From: Eubacteriales bacterium
GTDB taxonomy: Bacteria > Bacillota_A > Clostridia > Christensenellales > Aristaeellaceae
Assembly: GCA_029974035.1 (NCBI GenBank)
Contig: JARKQG010000082.1
Span: 1-13,100 of the forward strand
DNA length: 13,100 nucleotides
Direction of reading: 5' to 3'
Under the pieces are notes generated by a model, which made no database searches, was not told the DNA's origin, and saw only the letters and a program-made list of their open reading frames with translations. This document shows, one piece after another, positions 1 through 7,690 of this stretch. Positions within the stretch are counted from its first letter, which is position 1. Every line of letters begins with the position of its first letter. Both the position numbers and the translations under genes were made by a program.

Positions 1-992
1 CGCCGCCACTGCTCGTCCACAACCTCGTTCAGGCTGCGGCCCCGGCGGGGGTTGATGCCGGTCTGCATATCCAGCGGCTCCCGGAGACGCCGGGAGACGG
101 CCTTGGGGTATTCGTCCCGCGAAATCCACGCCTTTTCGGCGGGTGGCTCCGGCGCGCTCTCAAGAGGCGGAGCGGAAACCGGCTCGGCAGGCTGCGGATC
201 GGCGGGCTGCGGCTCGGCGGGCTGCGGCTCGGCGGGCGCACCCTGCGCCGGCGCGATTGTCGGCATTGCCGGCGGCATTGCAGGCGATGCCTGGGGGATT
301 CCGAGGTGGGCGGGTAAGGCCTCCGGCTCGGCGGCAAACTCCCGGCGCTCAGGGGCAATGCCCAGAATGGCGGGGTTGTACATCAGCGTACTGGCGCCGT
401 CGGCCGAGTCGACCGTAAGAAGCCGCGCCTCCTCCAGCGGAACATCCGCGCGGGCGTAGCCGGGGGCGATCGACAGCGTGATGCAGCCGGGGATCTCCGG
501 CGTCTCGGCCCAGATCCAGGGGCCGGACAGCTTTTCCTCCCGCCGGATGGCCACGTACCGGGTGCCGGGCAACGCAACGCGCAGCGTGATGGCTTCGCCG
601 TCAAACACGCCGCCGGCGTCCACCACCTCGGCGGCCATATCCGGGGCGAGGGGATAGATCACGTCGGAGTAGACGATGTGGGCATTTCGCTCGGTGCCGT
701 CCGGCGCGTAGTTCTTGTTGGGGCGGATCTTGTCGTTTTCGTTTGGGTGCCGCCGGAGGTCCAGCAGGCAGTAGCGGCCCAGCTGGCGCATTCGGGTTTT
801 GAACTGGCTGATTTCGTTTTTATCCGGGACGATGCGAATAAAGCCGTCCTCGGGATATTGCGCCGCCGAATCCTCGTCCACCGGCAGAAAGCTGTGCTCG
901 GAGAGGGTGAGCAGCGGCCGGAATCGGAAGTAGGATTTGACCGGATTGTCCTCGTGGACGTATCCGATCGTCAGTTTTCCGGGCAATGACAT
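1..992 (-). CDS. Uncharacterised protein with Pro-rich repeat linker (C-terminus beyond window)
   Basis: An open frame runs without a stop from an ATG at 992 to the window edge, giving about 330 visible residues. The start is well supported: AAGGAGG lies at 1006-1012, and an extended -10 promoter lies upstream. The N-terminal ~205 residues begin MSLPGKLTIGYVHEDNPVKS and look folded and soluble; I see no signal peptide or membrane segment. Residues ~206-275 form a Pro/Ala/Glu-rich linker that includes four tandem PAEPQ-like units, so it is probably disordered. After the linker comes a basic segment (WISRDEYPKA, then INPRRGRSLNEVVDEQWRR) that looks like the start of a second conserved region. 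I do not recognise the family and give no function. It is divergent from addB and shares no obvious pathway with it. The reading frame is confident; the role is unknown. Confidence 0.85.
   Translation of the reverse strand, partial: MSLPGKLTIGYVHEDNPVKSYFRFRPLLTLSEHSFLPVDEDSAAQYPEDGFIRIVPDKNEISQFKTRMRQLGRYCLLDLRRHPNENDKIRPNKNYAPDGTERNAHIVYSDVIYPLAPDMAAEVVDAGGVFDGEAITLRVALPGTRYVAIRREEKLSGPWIWAETPEIPGCITLSIAPGYARADVPLEEARLLTVDSADGASTLMYNPAILGIAPERREFAAEPEALPAHLGIPQASPAMPPAMPTIAPAQGAPAEPQPAEPQPADPQPAEPVSAPPLESAPEPPAEKAWISRDEYPKAVSRRLREPLDMQTGINPRRGRSLNEVVDEQWR
181..240 (-). repeat. Four tandem 15-nt units encoding a PAEPQ-like linker
   Basis: Four consecutive 15-base units lie at 181-195, 196-210, 211-225 and 226-240. 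The inner two differ by one base (ggatcggcgggctgc and ggctcggcgggctgc), and the outer ones carry a few more changes. On the minus strand each unit encodes one five-residue repeat (AEPQP, AEPQP, ADPQP, AEP..) in the linker of the uncharacterised protein. Period 15 keeps the frame, so slippage could change linker length without breaking the gene. Confidence 0.85.
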
Positions 993-1037
993 GAAGCGAT
1001 CCACTCCTCCTTGTTCTTTCTTAATAAGGCCCTCAAT

Positions 1038-1046
1038 ATTATATCA
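1038..1046 (-). promoter_or_regulatory. Extended -10 promoter for the 1-992 gene
   Basis: On the minus strand the sequence reads TGATATAAT: a perfect TATAAT at 1038-1043 preceded by a TGn extension at 1044-1046. The expected -35 position (around 1061-1066, GGTGAA) matches poorly, which is common for extended -10 promoters. The predicted transcript start is near 1031, leaving a ~40-base leader before the ATG at 992. Confidence 0.6.
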
Positions 1047-1102
1047 CAGAATTTATCAATTTCACCTGTATTTTCTGAGAGAGTTCACCGGAAAATTTTG
1101 AT

Positions 1103-1131
1103 TTGTACCGGGGCCCCGGCTGTGCTATACT
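1103..1131 (+). promoter_or_regulatory. Sigma-A promoter of the addB-cob run
   Basis: TTGTAC at 1103-1108 and TATACT at 1126-1131 are separated by exactly 17 bases, with a TG one base upstream of the -10 (extended -10). Transcription should start near 1138, so the leader before addB would be only ~14 bases, with no room for a riboswitch. The spacer contains a perfect 12-base palindrome, CCGGGGCCCCGG at 1108-1119, a possible operator. This is the only promoter I can see for the whole 1152-7657 run. Confidence 0.65.
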
Positions 1132-1151
1132 CGCTTTGAGAGGTGCGAGGC

Positions 1152-4100
1152 ATGCTGACGTATTATACCGGCCGCGCGCGGGCGGTCCGGGAGGCGCTGT
1201 TTGGCGCGCTGAAGGCTTCCATGGCGGAGGGCGATCACCCGGTAACCCTGGTGGTGCCCGCTCAGTACACGCTGGAGGCCGAGCTGGACGCGGTGGATGC
1301 GCTGAACCTCGCCGGCTCCTTCCGGCTGCAGGTGCTGTCCCCCCAGCGGCTGTACCAGCGGGTGTTCGAGGCCTGCGGACGGCCCGCGCGGGTCAGGATC
1401 GATGTCGAGGGCCGCGTGATGCTTTTGCAGCGCGCGGCTGAGAGCTTGGGCGGCGCGCTGAGCTGGTACCGGGGCGCGTGCCGCCGCCCGGGGTTTGCCG
1501 AGCGCGCGGTGGAACAGATCGAGTCCTTTAAGCAGGCGGGGCTCTCGCCGGAGGGCGTGGAGGCACTGGCGGCGGGGGAGCACGGCGCGCTCCGGGAAAA
1601 GCTTTCGGACATCGCGGAATTGTACCGGGCCTATGAGCAGTCGCTTGCGGGCCGGTTTCTGGACGGCGCGGACGAGGCGCGGGAGGCGGCCGAACGGATC
1701 GGCGGCGCGCCCTTCGCCCGGGGCGACGTATTTTTTTACGGTTTTGATCTGATCTCCCAGTCCATGGCGCGGGTGATCGTGGCGCTTTCCGGCGCGGCGC
1801 GGGGAACGCACCTCTTTCTGACGCTGGAAAACGACGGCGACGCGCGGGATTTTTCGGTGTTCCGTCCCGTGCAGCAGGCGTATGAGCGGCTGCAGCGGCA
1901 AGTGCTGGATTCGGGCGTCCCGTGGAGGCGGGTGCGCCTTCGGGATGCGGCGGAGGCGGCGCGGCCCGTCCGCCACATGGCGCGGGAACTCTACGCCTGG
2001 CCCTTCGCCCGATACCCCGGCGCGCCGGAAGGGCTGACGCTGACCCTTCTCAATACCCCCCAAGACGAGGCGGAGTACGCCGCGGCGATGATTCGCTCGC
2101 TGGTGATGGAGAGGGGCTGGCGCTACCGGGACGTGATGGTGGCCTGCCAGACGCTGGACGACGCCGAGATCTTTGCGCTGGTCCGCGCCTTTGCGCTGTA
2201 CGACGTGCCGCTGTTTTTGTCGCAGAGCCGCGCGTCGGACCGGCATCCGCTGGCGCGCTGCCTGATCTCGGCGCTGAAGCTGGCGTCCCAGCGCTTTTCC
2301 GCGGAGGATGCGGCGGATTACGCCCGCTCGGGCTTTGCGCCCATCACCGACGACGAGGCCGACCGCCTGATGAACTACGCCCGGGCGGCGGGGCTGAAGG
2401 GCCGCGCCTGGTTCCGCCCGCTGACCCGGGGCGAAATGGACGAGGTGGCCGCGCTGGAGCCCGTCCGCCAGCGTCTGATGGCCCCGGTGGAGGCGCTTTT
2501 GCGCCGCGCGCGCTCCGCGCCGGCGGAGCGGGTGCTGGAGGCGGCGTTCCTCTTTTTGGAAGAGATCGGCGCGCGGGAGAAGCTGGAGGCCCAGCAGCGC
2601 GCGCTGGAAAAAATGGACCGGCGCGAGTGGGCCATGGAGGGCGCGCAGGTCTGGAACCGGATCATCCAGGCGCTGGACCAGGCCCACGAGCTTCTGGCCG
2701 GCGAAAAGCTGACGGTGCGGGAGCTTTACGAGCTTTTGCGCCGGGCGCTGGGCGCTGCGCAGATCAAGGCGCTGCCCCAGTCGGGCGACGCGGTAATGGG
2801 CGGCGGCCTCAACCACATGAAGGGGCGGCCGGTGAAGGCGCTGTTCATTCTGGGGGCGACGGAGAGCGCGGCCGGCGCGTCGGGCGCGCTCATCAGCGAG
2901 CGGGAGATGAGCGCGCTCACCGGGCGCGGGCTCTTTTTGGGGCCGACGGGCGAGGACCGGGCGCGGATGCTCAAACTGAACGTCAAAAGCGCGCTGGAGC
3001 TGGCCGGGGAGGAAGTGTTCCTCACCTGCCCCCGGGGCGACATGTCCGGCGAGGCGCTCAAGCCCGGCGCCCTGGTCCGGCTGACGTTGAAGCTCTTTCC
3101 CGAGCTGCGCGAGGGCGGCGGCGTCACCGGCATTGTGGAGAAGCGGCGGCGCCTTTCGGCGCCCGCGGCGGCGCTCAGCCGCGCCAGCGCCATCCTGCGG
3201 GACGATCCCGCCGATCCGGACGCGCGGGCCGCGCTCAGGGTGCTGTCCGAAATGCCGGAATACCGGCGCGAGGTGGCCGTCCTCGCCCGGGCCGCCCGCC
3301 ACCGGGTGGGCTCCGCGCCGCTGCCGGAACGGCTGGTTAACCGGCCCGGGGCCGTCAGCGCCACCCGGCTCGAGCGCTTCATCGCCTGCCCCTTCAAGGA
3401 TTTTGTGGCCAGCGTTTTGAAGCCCGAGGAGGAAAAGGAATTTGACCTCACCCCCCGGGACGTGGGCAACTTCTACCACGCGGCGCTGGAGATCTTTGCC
3501 CGGGAGAACGCCGCGGCCCTTCCGGGGATGAGCGCGGAGGAGGCCGTCGCCGCCATGGACCGGGCCACCGGCCCGCTGATGGAGGGCTTGGCCCGCCGCG
3601 CCATCGGCGACAGCGCGGTCATGCGGCGGGAGGGCGCGCGCATCCAGTCGGTGGCCCGGAAGGCGGCGGGTACGCTGGTGGGGCACCTGGCGGGCAGCGC
3701 CTTTTCGCCGGTGGCGCTGGAGGTGGAGTTCGGCCGCGAGGACGGGCGCATCCTGCTCCGGGATGTGCCCCTCAAGGGCCGCATCGACCGCGTCGATGCC
3801 TGGCAGGACGGCGCGGTCCGCTACCTGCGGGTCATCGACTACAAGACGCGGGGCAGGGCGGTGGACCTGGCGGAGATCTACTGGGGGCTGCAGCTGCAGC
3901 TGATCCTCTACCTGGCGGCGGCGGTGGCCCGGGGCGGCGTGCCGGCGGGCGTATTCTACTTCGCGGTGGAGCAGCCGCTGCCCGTCACCCCCTCCCGCGA
4001 TCCGGAGCAGGTGCGCCTCATGGCCGAAAAGGCGGAAAAGCTGGACGGGCTGGTGCTGGACGATCCCCGGGTCATCGAGGCCATGACGCCCAGGCCTCAG

Positions 4101-4442
4101 GCGGTGCTGGGCGTGAATCCCGGCAAGGGCCGCAGAAGCGGCAGCCTGGTTTCCGGCGAGGACCTCGCGCTTTTGATGGACCGCGCGGCCGCGCTGGCCG
4201 ACGGGGCGCTCGCCGGCATCCGCGCGGGTGAAACCGCCATCCGGCCCGCCTCGTGGCAGGGCGGCAGCGCCTGCGCCTTTTGCGATTACAAATCCGTCTG
4301 CCAGATCGCGCCGGGGCTGCCGGGGGCCGAGGGGCGGCCGCTGCCCCCCATCCGCCCGGGTGAGGTGATCCCGCAGCTGCGCCGGGACGCCGGGCTTGAC
4401 GCGGGCTCCGCAGCCGATCAGACCGAAGAAACCGGAGGATGA
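1152..4442 (+). CDS. addB: AddB/RexB-type subunit of the AddAB helicase-nuclease
   Basis: A 1,096-residue protein matching the B subunit of AddAB, which processes double-strand DNA breaks for RecA loading. The C-terminal half carries the PD-(D/E)XK nuclease: GRIDRVD with Asp879, then VIDYK with Asp896 and Lys898. The four cysteines that in this family hold a 4Fe-4S cluster are present: Cys746 in IACPFKDF, and Cys1041, Cys1044 and Cys1050 in CAFCDYKSVC (C-X2-C-X5-C). Both the nuclease and the cluster therefore look intact. The N-terminus, where many AddB proteins have a GxxGxGK(T/S) P-loop, reads YYTGRARAVREAL with no Gly-Lys-Thr/Ser, as in RexB-like members. I chose the ATG at 1152 because AGAGGTG sits 6 bases before it; an in-frame GTG at 1143 lies inside that site. 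No addA follows; cobT begins 3 bases after the stop. Confidence 0.92.
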   Translation: MLTYYTGRARAVREALFGALKASMAEGDHPVTLVVPAQYTLEAELDAVDALNLAGSFRLQVLSPQRLYQRVFEACGRPARVRIDVEGRVMLLQRAAESLGGALSWYRGACRRPGFAERAVEQIESFKQAGLSPEGVEALAAGEHGALREKLSDIAELYRAYEQSLAGRFLDGADEAREAAERIGGAPFARGDVFFYGFDLISQSMARVIVALSGAARGTHLFLTLENDGDARDFSVFRPVQQAYERLQRQVLDSGVPWRRVRLRDAAEAARPVRHMARELYAWPFARYPGAPEGLTLTLLNTPQDEAEYAAAMIRSLVMERGWRYRDVMVACQTLDDAEIFALVRAFALYDVPLFLSQSRASDRHPLARCLISALKLASQRFSAEDAADYARSGFAPITDDEADRLMNYARAAGLKGRAWFRPLTRGEMDEVAALEPVRQRLMAPVEALLRRARSAPAERVLEAAFLFLEEIGAREKLEAQQRALEKMDRREWAMEGAQVWNRIIQALDQAHELLAGEKLTVRELYELLRRALGAAQIKALPQSGDAVMGGGLNHMKGRPVKALFILGATESAAGASGALISEREMSALTGRGLFLGPTGEDRARMLKLNVKSALELAGEEVFLTCPRGDMSGEALKPGALVRLTLKLFPELREGGGVTGIVEKRRRLSAPAAALSRASAILRDDPADPDARAALRVLSEMPEYRREVAVLARAARHRVGSAPLPERLVNRPGAVSATRLERFIACPFKDFVASVLKPEEEKEFDLTPRDVGNFYHAALEIFARENAAALPGMSAEEAVAAMDRATGPLMEGLARRAIGDSAVMRREGARIQSVARKAAGTLVGHLAGSAFSPVALEVEFGREDGRILLRDVPLKGRIDRVDAWQDGAVRYLRVIDYKTRGRAVDLAEIYWGLQLQLILYLAAAVARGGVPAGVFYFAVEQPLPVTPSRDPEQVRLMAEKAEKLDGLVLDDPRVIEAMTPRPQAVLGVNPGKGRRSGSLVSGEDLALLMDRAAALADGALAGIRAGETAIRPASWQGGSACAFCDYKSVCQIAPGLPGAEGRPLPPIRPGEVIPQLRRDAGLDAGSAADQTEETGG

Positions 4443-4445
4443 CCG

Positions 4446-5486
4446 ATGACGCATTCCTTCAGCCACGCGGCGGCGCAGGCGTGCCGCGCGCGGTGGAACG
4501 CGGTGGCCAAGCCGCTTTACAGCCTGGGGGTCCTTGAGGACATGGTGGTGAAACTTGCGGGCATTCAGGGCAGCGCGGACGTGGACGCCGGCCGCCGCTG
4601 CTGCCTGACGTTCTGCGCCGACAACGGCGTGGTGGACGAGGGCGTGACCCAGACGGACCGCTCCGTCACCGCCGCGGTGGCGCGCTCCATCGCCCGGGGC
4701 ACCGGCAACATCTGCCGCATGGCGGAGATCGCCCGCTGCGACGTGTTTGCGGTGGACGTGGGTATGGAAACAAGGGTGGACGCGCCGGGCGTGATCGACC
4801 GGCGCATCGCCGCAGGCACGAAAAACATCGCCCTCGGCCCGGCGATGACCCGGGATGAATGCCTCTGGGCCATCGACGCGGGCCGGGACATGGCGCGGGA
4901 CATGGCCCGCCGCGGCTACCGCCTGATCGCCACCGGCGAAATGGGCATCGGCAACACCACCACCGCCTCCGCCGTGGCGGCCGTGCTGACGGGCGAGGAC
5001 GTGCGGCGCATGACCGGGCGCGGTGCGGGGCTGACCGACGCGGGGCTCGCCCGCAAGGTGGACGTCATCCGCCGGGCGATCGCCGTCAACGCGCCCGACC
5101 CGTCGGACCCGGTGGAGGTGCTCCAAAAGCTGGGCGGGTTTGACATCTGCGCCATGGCGGGCGCGTTTCTGGGCGGCGCGGCGCAGGGCGCGGCGGTGCT
5201 GGTGGACGGGTTCATCTCCTCGGTGGCGGCCCTCGCCGCCCTGAGCATGGAGCCGGAAGCGGCCGGCTTCATGCTGGCCTCCCACATCAGCCGGGAGCCC
5301 GCGGGGGCGCTTTTGATGGAAAAGCTGGGCCTGACGCCGGTCCTGGCGGCGGGCATGGCGCTGGGCGAAGGCACCGGCGCGGTGGCGGTGATGCCCCTCA
5401 TCGACATGGCCCTCGCCGTCTACCGGGGCGCCACCTTTTCGGACATCGCCGTCGAGGCCTACGCGCCCCTGGGGGGCGACCTGTGA
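4446..5486 (+). CDS. cobT: Nicotinate-nucleotide--dimethylbenzimidazole phosphoribosyltransferase
   Basis: A 346-residue cytosolic enzyme that transfers phosphoribose from nicotinate mononucleotide to a lower-ligand base such as dimethylbenzimidazole, giving an alpha-riboside phosphate for the cobamide nucleotide loop. Family landmarks are clear: CADNGVVDEGVTQ near residue 58, GEMGIGNTTTASA with Glu165, the GRGAGL segment, and LGEGTGA with Glu308, the counterpart of the catalytic glutamate of enterobacterial CobT. Length matches the family. The start ATG follows GGAGGA at 4434-4439, which lies in the last codons of addB. The stop overlaps the GTG of cobU by 4 bases. No bluB or bza gene is in the window, so the source and identity of the lower ligand are not known from here. 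Confidence 0.95.
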   Translation: MTHSFSHAAAQACRARWNAVAKPLYSLGVLEDMVVKLAGIQGSADVDAGRRCCLTFCADNGVVDEGVTQTDRSVTAAVARSIARGTGNICRMAEIARCDVFAVDVGMETRVDAPGVIDRRIAAGTKNIALGPAMTRDECLWAIDAGRDMARDMARRGYRLIATGEMGIGNTTTASAVAAVLTGEDVRRMTGRGAGLTDAGLARKVDVIRRAIAVNAPDPSDPVEVLQKLGGFDICAMAGAFLGGAAQGAAVLVDGFISSVAALAALSMEPEAAGFMLASHISREPAGALLMEKLGLTPVLAAGMALGEGTGAVAVMPLIDMALAVYRGATFSDIAVEAYAPLGGDL

Positions 5487-5986
5487 TCGTGCTGGTCACC
5501 GGCGGCAGCGGCTGCGGCAAGTCCACCTGGGCGGAGAAGCTCGTGGCGCGGCTGGACGGGCGGAAGGTTTACATCGCCACCATGCGGGTGGTGGATGACG
5601 AGTGCGCCGCGCGGGTCCGGCGGCACCGCGCCCAGCGGGCCGGGCTGGGCTTTGAAACCGTCGAGCGGACCCGGAACGTGGGCGCGGCGAAGCTCCCGCC
5701 GGACGCCACGGCGCTGGTCGAATGCCTGCCCACGCTGATGGCCAACGAAATGTTCGGCGGCGATCCGGACCGGGTGCTGCCGGGCATATGGCGCCTGGCG
5801 GACGCCTGCCGGCACCTGGTGGTGGTCACAAACGACGTGTTTTCAGACGGCGTCGCCTACGATACGGACACCGCGCGCTACCTGCGGCGGCTGGCCGAGG
5901 TCAACCGCGCGGTGGCGGCGCGGGCGGACCTGGTGGTGGAAGTGGTCTACGCCGTGCCGGTGATTCTGAAGGGGGCGCTGTCATGA
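5483..5986 (+). CDS. cobU: Adenosylcobinamide kinase / adenosylcobinamide-phosphate guanylyltransferase
   Basis: A 167-residue enzyme that phosphorylates adenosylcobinamide and then guanylylates it to AdoCbi-GDP. The P-loop GGSGCGKS is at residues 7-14, followed by the YIATM strand. RRHRAQR contains His48, in the position of the histidine guanylylated during catalysis. VECLPTLMANEMF matches the family's VECxTxxxxNxxF region. The C-terminal motif is TNDVFSDG rather than the usual SNEVGxGIVP, so this is a divergent lineage, though the NRAVAARADLVVEVVYAVP tail is typical. It starts with GTG in a GTGA overlap with cobT; a shorter, second CobU-like protein follows cobS. Confidence 0.9.
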   Translation: MIVLVTGGSGCGKSTWAEKLVARLDGRKVYIATMRVVDDECAARVRRHRAQRAGLGFETVERTRNVGAAKLPPDATALVECLPTLMANEMFGGDPDRVLPGIWRLADACRHLVVVTNDVFSDGVAYDTDTARYLRRLAEVNRAVAARADLVVEVVYAVPVILKGALS

Positions 5987-6744
5987 TGGACGGCCTTTGG
6001 GTGGCGCTGGCCACCTATTCGCGCATCCCGGTGCCCCGGGGGGCGTGGACGCGGGAGAGCCTGCGCTACAGCCTGTGCTTTTTCCCGCTGGTGGGCGTGG
6101 CGGTGGGCGCGCTGGAACTGGGCTGGCTGTATCTGGCGGCGCGGCTGGGGTTTGGCGCGCTTCTGACGGGCGCCGCCGGCTGCCTGATCCCCGTGGCCGT
6201 CACCGGCGGCATCCACATGGACGGCTTCATGGACACGCTGGACGCGCTCTCGTCCCGCCGCGACCGCGGGGAGATGCTGCGCATTCTCAAGGACCCCCAC
6301 GCGGGCGCCTTTGCGGTGATGGGCTGCGCGCTGTATCTGATGCTGTCCGCCGCGGCGCTCTCGGAGATGGGCGCGCGCCCGGCGCTTCTGATGGCGGGGG
6401 GGTTCGTACTGTCCCGGGCGCTCAGCGCCTTTTGCGTGGCACGGCTGCCCGCCGCCCGGCCGAACGGCATGGCGGCCGCGGTCAAGGGCGCCGCGGACCG
6501 GCGCGCAACGCGGGCGGTGATGGGCTGGTCGGCGGCGTGGGCCGTGGCCGTCGGCGCGGCGATGCTCTGGTACGCGCCGCGCCTTTCGCTGGCGGCGCTG
6601 GGCTGGGCGGCGCTGTCGGTGGCGCTGTACCTCCGGGTGGCGCGGCGCTTCGGCGGCGTGACGGGGGATCTGGCGGGCTGGTTTTTGCAGGTGTGCGAAC
6701 TGGGACTCATGCTGACGCTGGCGATCGGGGGGCGGTATCTGTGA
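5983..6744 (+). CDS. cobS: Adenosylcobinamide-GDP ribazoletransferase (cobalamin synthase)
   Basis: A 253-residue polytopic membrane protein that joins AdoCbi-GDP to alpha-ribazole (or its phosphate), the step that closes the nucleotide loop. The signature GGIHMDGFMDTLDAL at residues 75-89 holds the acidic metal-binding cluster. RILKDPHAGAFAV at ~100-112 matches the family's KDPxxGxFG motif. Several hydrophobic Ala/Leu/Gly-rich stretches (about residues 32-56, 59-75, 107-122 and further ones to the C-terminus) fit the usual multi-pass topology. I chose the ATG at 5983, which makes an ATGA overlap with cobU and has AAGGGGG upstream; the open frame continues further 5' but lies inside cobU. The stop overlaps the next start by 4 bases. 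Confidence 0.93.
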   Translation: MMDGLWVALATYSRIPVPRGAWTRESLRYSLCFFPLVGVAVGALELGWLYLAARLGFGALLTGAAGCLIPVAVTGGIHMDGFMDTLDALSSRRDRGEMLRILKDPHAGAFAVMGCALYLMLSAAALSEMGARPALLMAGGFVLSRALSAFCVARLPAARPNGMAAAVKGAADRRATRAVMGWSAAWAVAVGAAMLWYAPRLSLAALGWAALSVALYLRVARRFGGVTGDLAGWFLQVCELGLMLTLAIGGRYL

Positions 6745-7097
6745 GGCTGTACATCGGCGGGTGCTTTCAGGGGCAGGAGGAGATCGCGTTGCGGGAGACG
6801 GGGCACACGCCCCGGGTGGTGGGCCGCGAGGAGGCGCTCAGCGCCCCGGCCATCGATCGGTTTCACGAGCTGGTCCGGGGGATGACGCCCGAGGAGGCCC
6901 GCGCCTTCGCCGGAAAGCTGATCGAAAGAAACCCGGACTGCGTGGTGGTGTGCGACGAGGTGGGCATGGGCGTGGTGCCCATGGCGGCGGGGGACCGGCT
7001 GTGGCGCGAAGCGGTGGGCGCGGCGGTCTGCCGCATCGCCGCCCATGCCCAGCGGGTCACCCGCGCGGTGTGCGGCATTCCGGTGCGGATCAAATGA
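6741..7097 (+). CDS. Short CobU-like protein with degenerate P-loop
   Basis: A 118-residue protein (GTG start, GTGA overlap with cobS) that belongs to the CobU/CobP fold by sequence. Its second half, CDEVGMGVVPMAAGDRLWRE at ~71-90 followed by AVCRIAAHAQRVTRAVCGIP, is the classic C-terminal region of the family. The N-terminus reads LYIGGCFQGQEE where the P-loop GGxxxGKS should be: the glycines remain, but the lysine is Gln and the Ser/Thr is Glu. The middle region that carries the active-site histidine in full-length CobU is absent; the protein is about 50 residues shorter than the upstream cobU product. It probably cannot bind NTP in the normal way. It may be a partner of the upstream CobU, a specialised or regulatory paralogue, or a decaying copy. 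The precise packing into the operon argues that it is translated. Confidence 0.8.
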   Translation: MRLYIGGCFQGQEEIALRETGHTPRVVGREEALSAPAIDRFHELVRGMTPEEARAFAGKLIERNPDCVVVCDEVGMGVVPMAAGDRLWREAVGAAVCRIAAHAQRVTRAVCGIPVRIK

Positions 7098-7657
7098 CCT
7101 TTTACTTTCTGCGCCACGCCGCGACGAAGGGCAACCTCGAGCGGCGCTACGTGGGCGCCACGGACGAGCCGCTTCTGCCCGAATCCCGCGAGGCGCTCGG
7201 GCGCCTCATCCTGCCGCCGGTGGCGCGGGTCTACGCAAGCCCCATGCGCCGCTGCGCGGAGACGGCCCGGATGGTCTTTCCGGACGCGCCGCTGGAGACG
7301 GTGCCGGACCTTCGCGAGTGCGATTTCGGCGAATTCGAGTACAAAAACTACGGGGAACTGAAGGATCATCCCGCCTACCGGGCGTGGCTTGATTCCGGCG
7401 GGCGCGTCCCCTTTCCCGGCGGCGAGTCCCGCGGGGATTTCTGCCTGCGCGCGGTCAGCGCCTTTGACCGCCTGGCGCTTCGCGCCGAAGCGCTGGGCGG
7501 CGACGCGGGCGTCGTGGCCCACGGCGGCACGATCATGGCCATTTTGGAGGCCCGGGCGCTGCCCAGGCGGGATTTTTACGATTATCAGCTGGAAAATGGC
7601 CGCGCGGTGGGCGCCCGCTGGCGGGACGGGGCGCTGGAAATCATATCTTTTCATTAA
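7094..7657 (+). CDS. cobC: Histidine phosphatase, probable alpha-ribazole phosphatase
   Basis: A 187-residue member of the histidine phosphatase (phosphoglycerate mutase-like) superfamily. The N-terminal motif is LRHAATKGN, with phospho-accepting His8; the usual RHG glycine is Ala here. RECDFGEFE at ~74-82 supplies the acidic residue, and VAHGGT supplies the second histidine, His143. KGNLERRYVGATDEPL resembles CobC-type enzymes. With cobT, cobU and cobS immediately upstream (ATGA overlap), the likely job is removing phosphate from alpha-ribazole phosphate or from the cobamide phosphate. The family is broad, so substrate assignment rests on context. It ends the tightly coupled run; the stop at 7655-7657 is followed by a 115-base gap. 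Confidence 0.85.
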   Translation: MTFYFLRHAATKGNLERRYVGATDEPLLPESREALGRLILPPVARVYASPMRRCAETARMVFPDAPLETVPDLRECDFGEFEYKNYGELKDHPAYRAWLDSGGRVPFPGGESRGDFCLRAVSAFDRLALRAEALGGDAGVVAHGGTIMAILEARALPRRDFYDYQLENGRAVGARWRDGALEIISFH

Positions 7658-7690
7658 CATAACACTTTTTCTCGGGGAATTATCGCAAAT

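Noticed and set aside
1032..1151. Possible cobalamin riboswitch controlling the cob genes.
   Set aside because: The leader from the predicted start to addB is ~14 bases, far too short, and there is only a 3-base gap between addB and cobT. No B12-box-like element was seen.
1125..5285. A 1,386-codon open frame on the minus strand opposite addB and cobT.
   Set aside because: It is the codon-aligned shadow of two clear genes in GC-rich DNA. Its translation is low-complexity, rich in Arg/His/Ala/Gly/Pro, and shows no family motifs, while the plus strand has complete catalytic motifs throughout.
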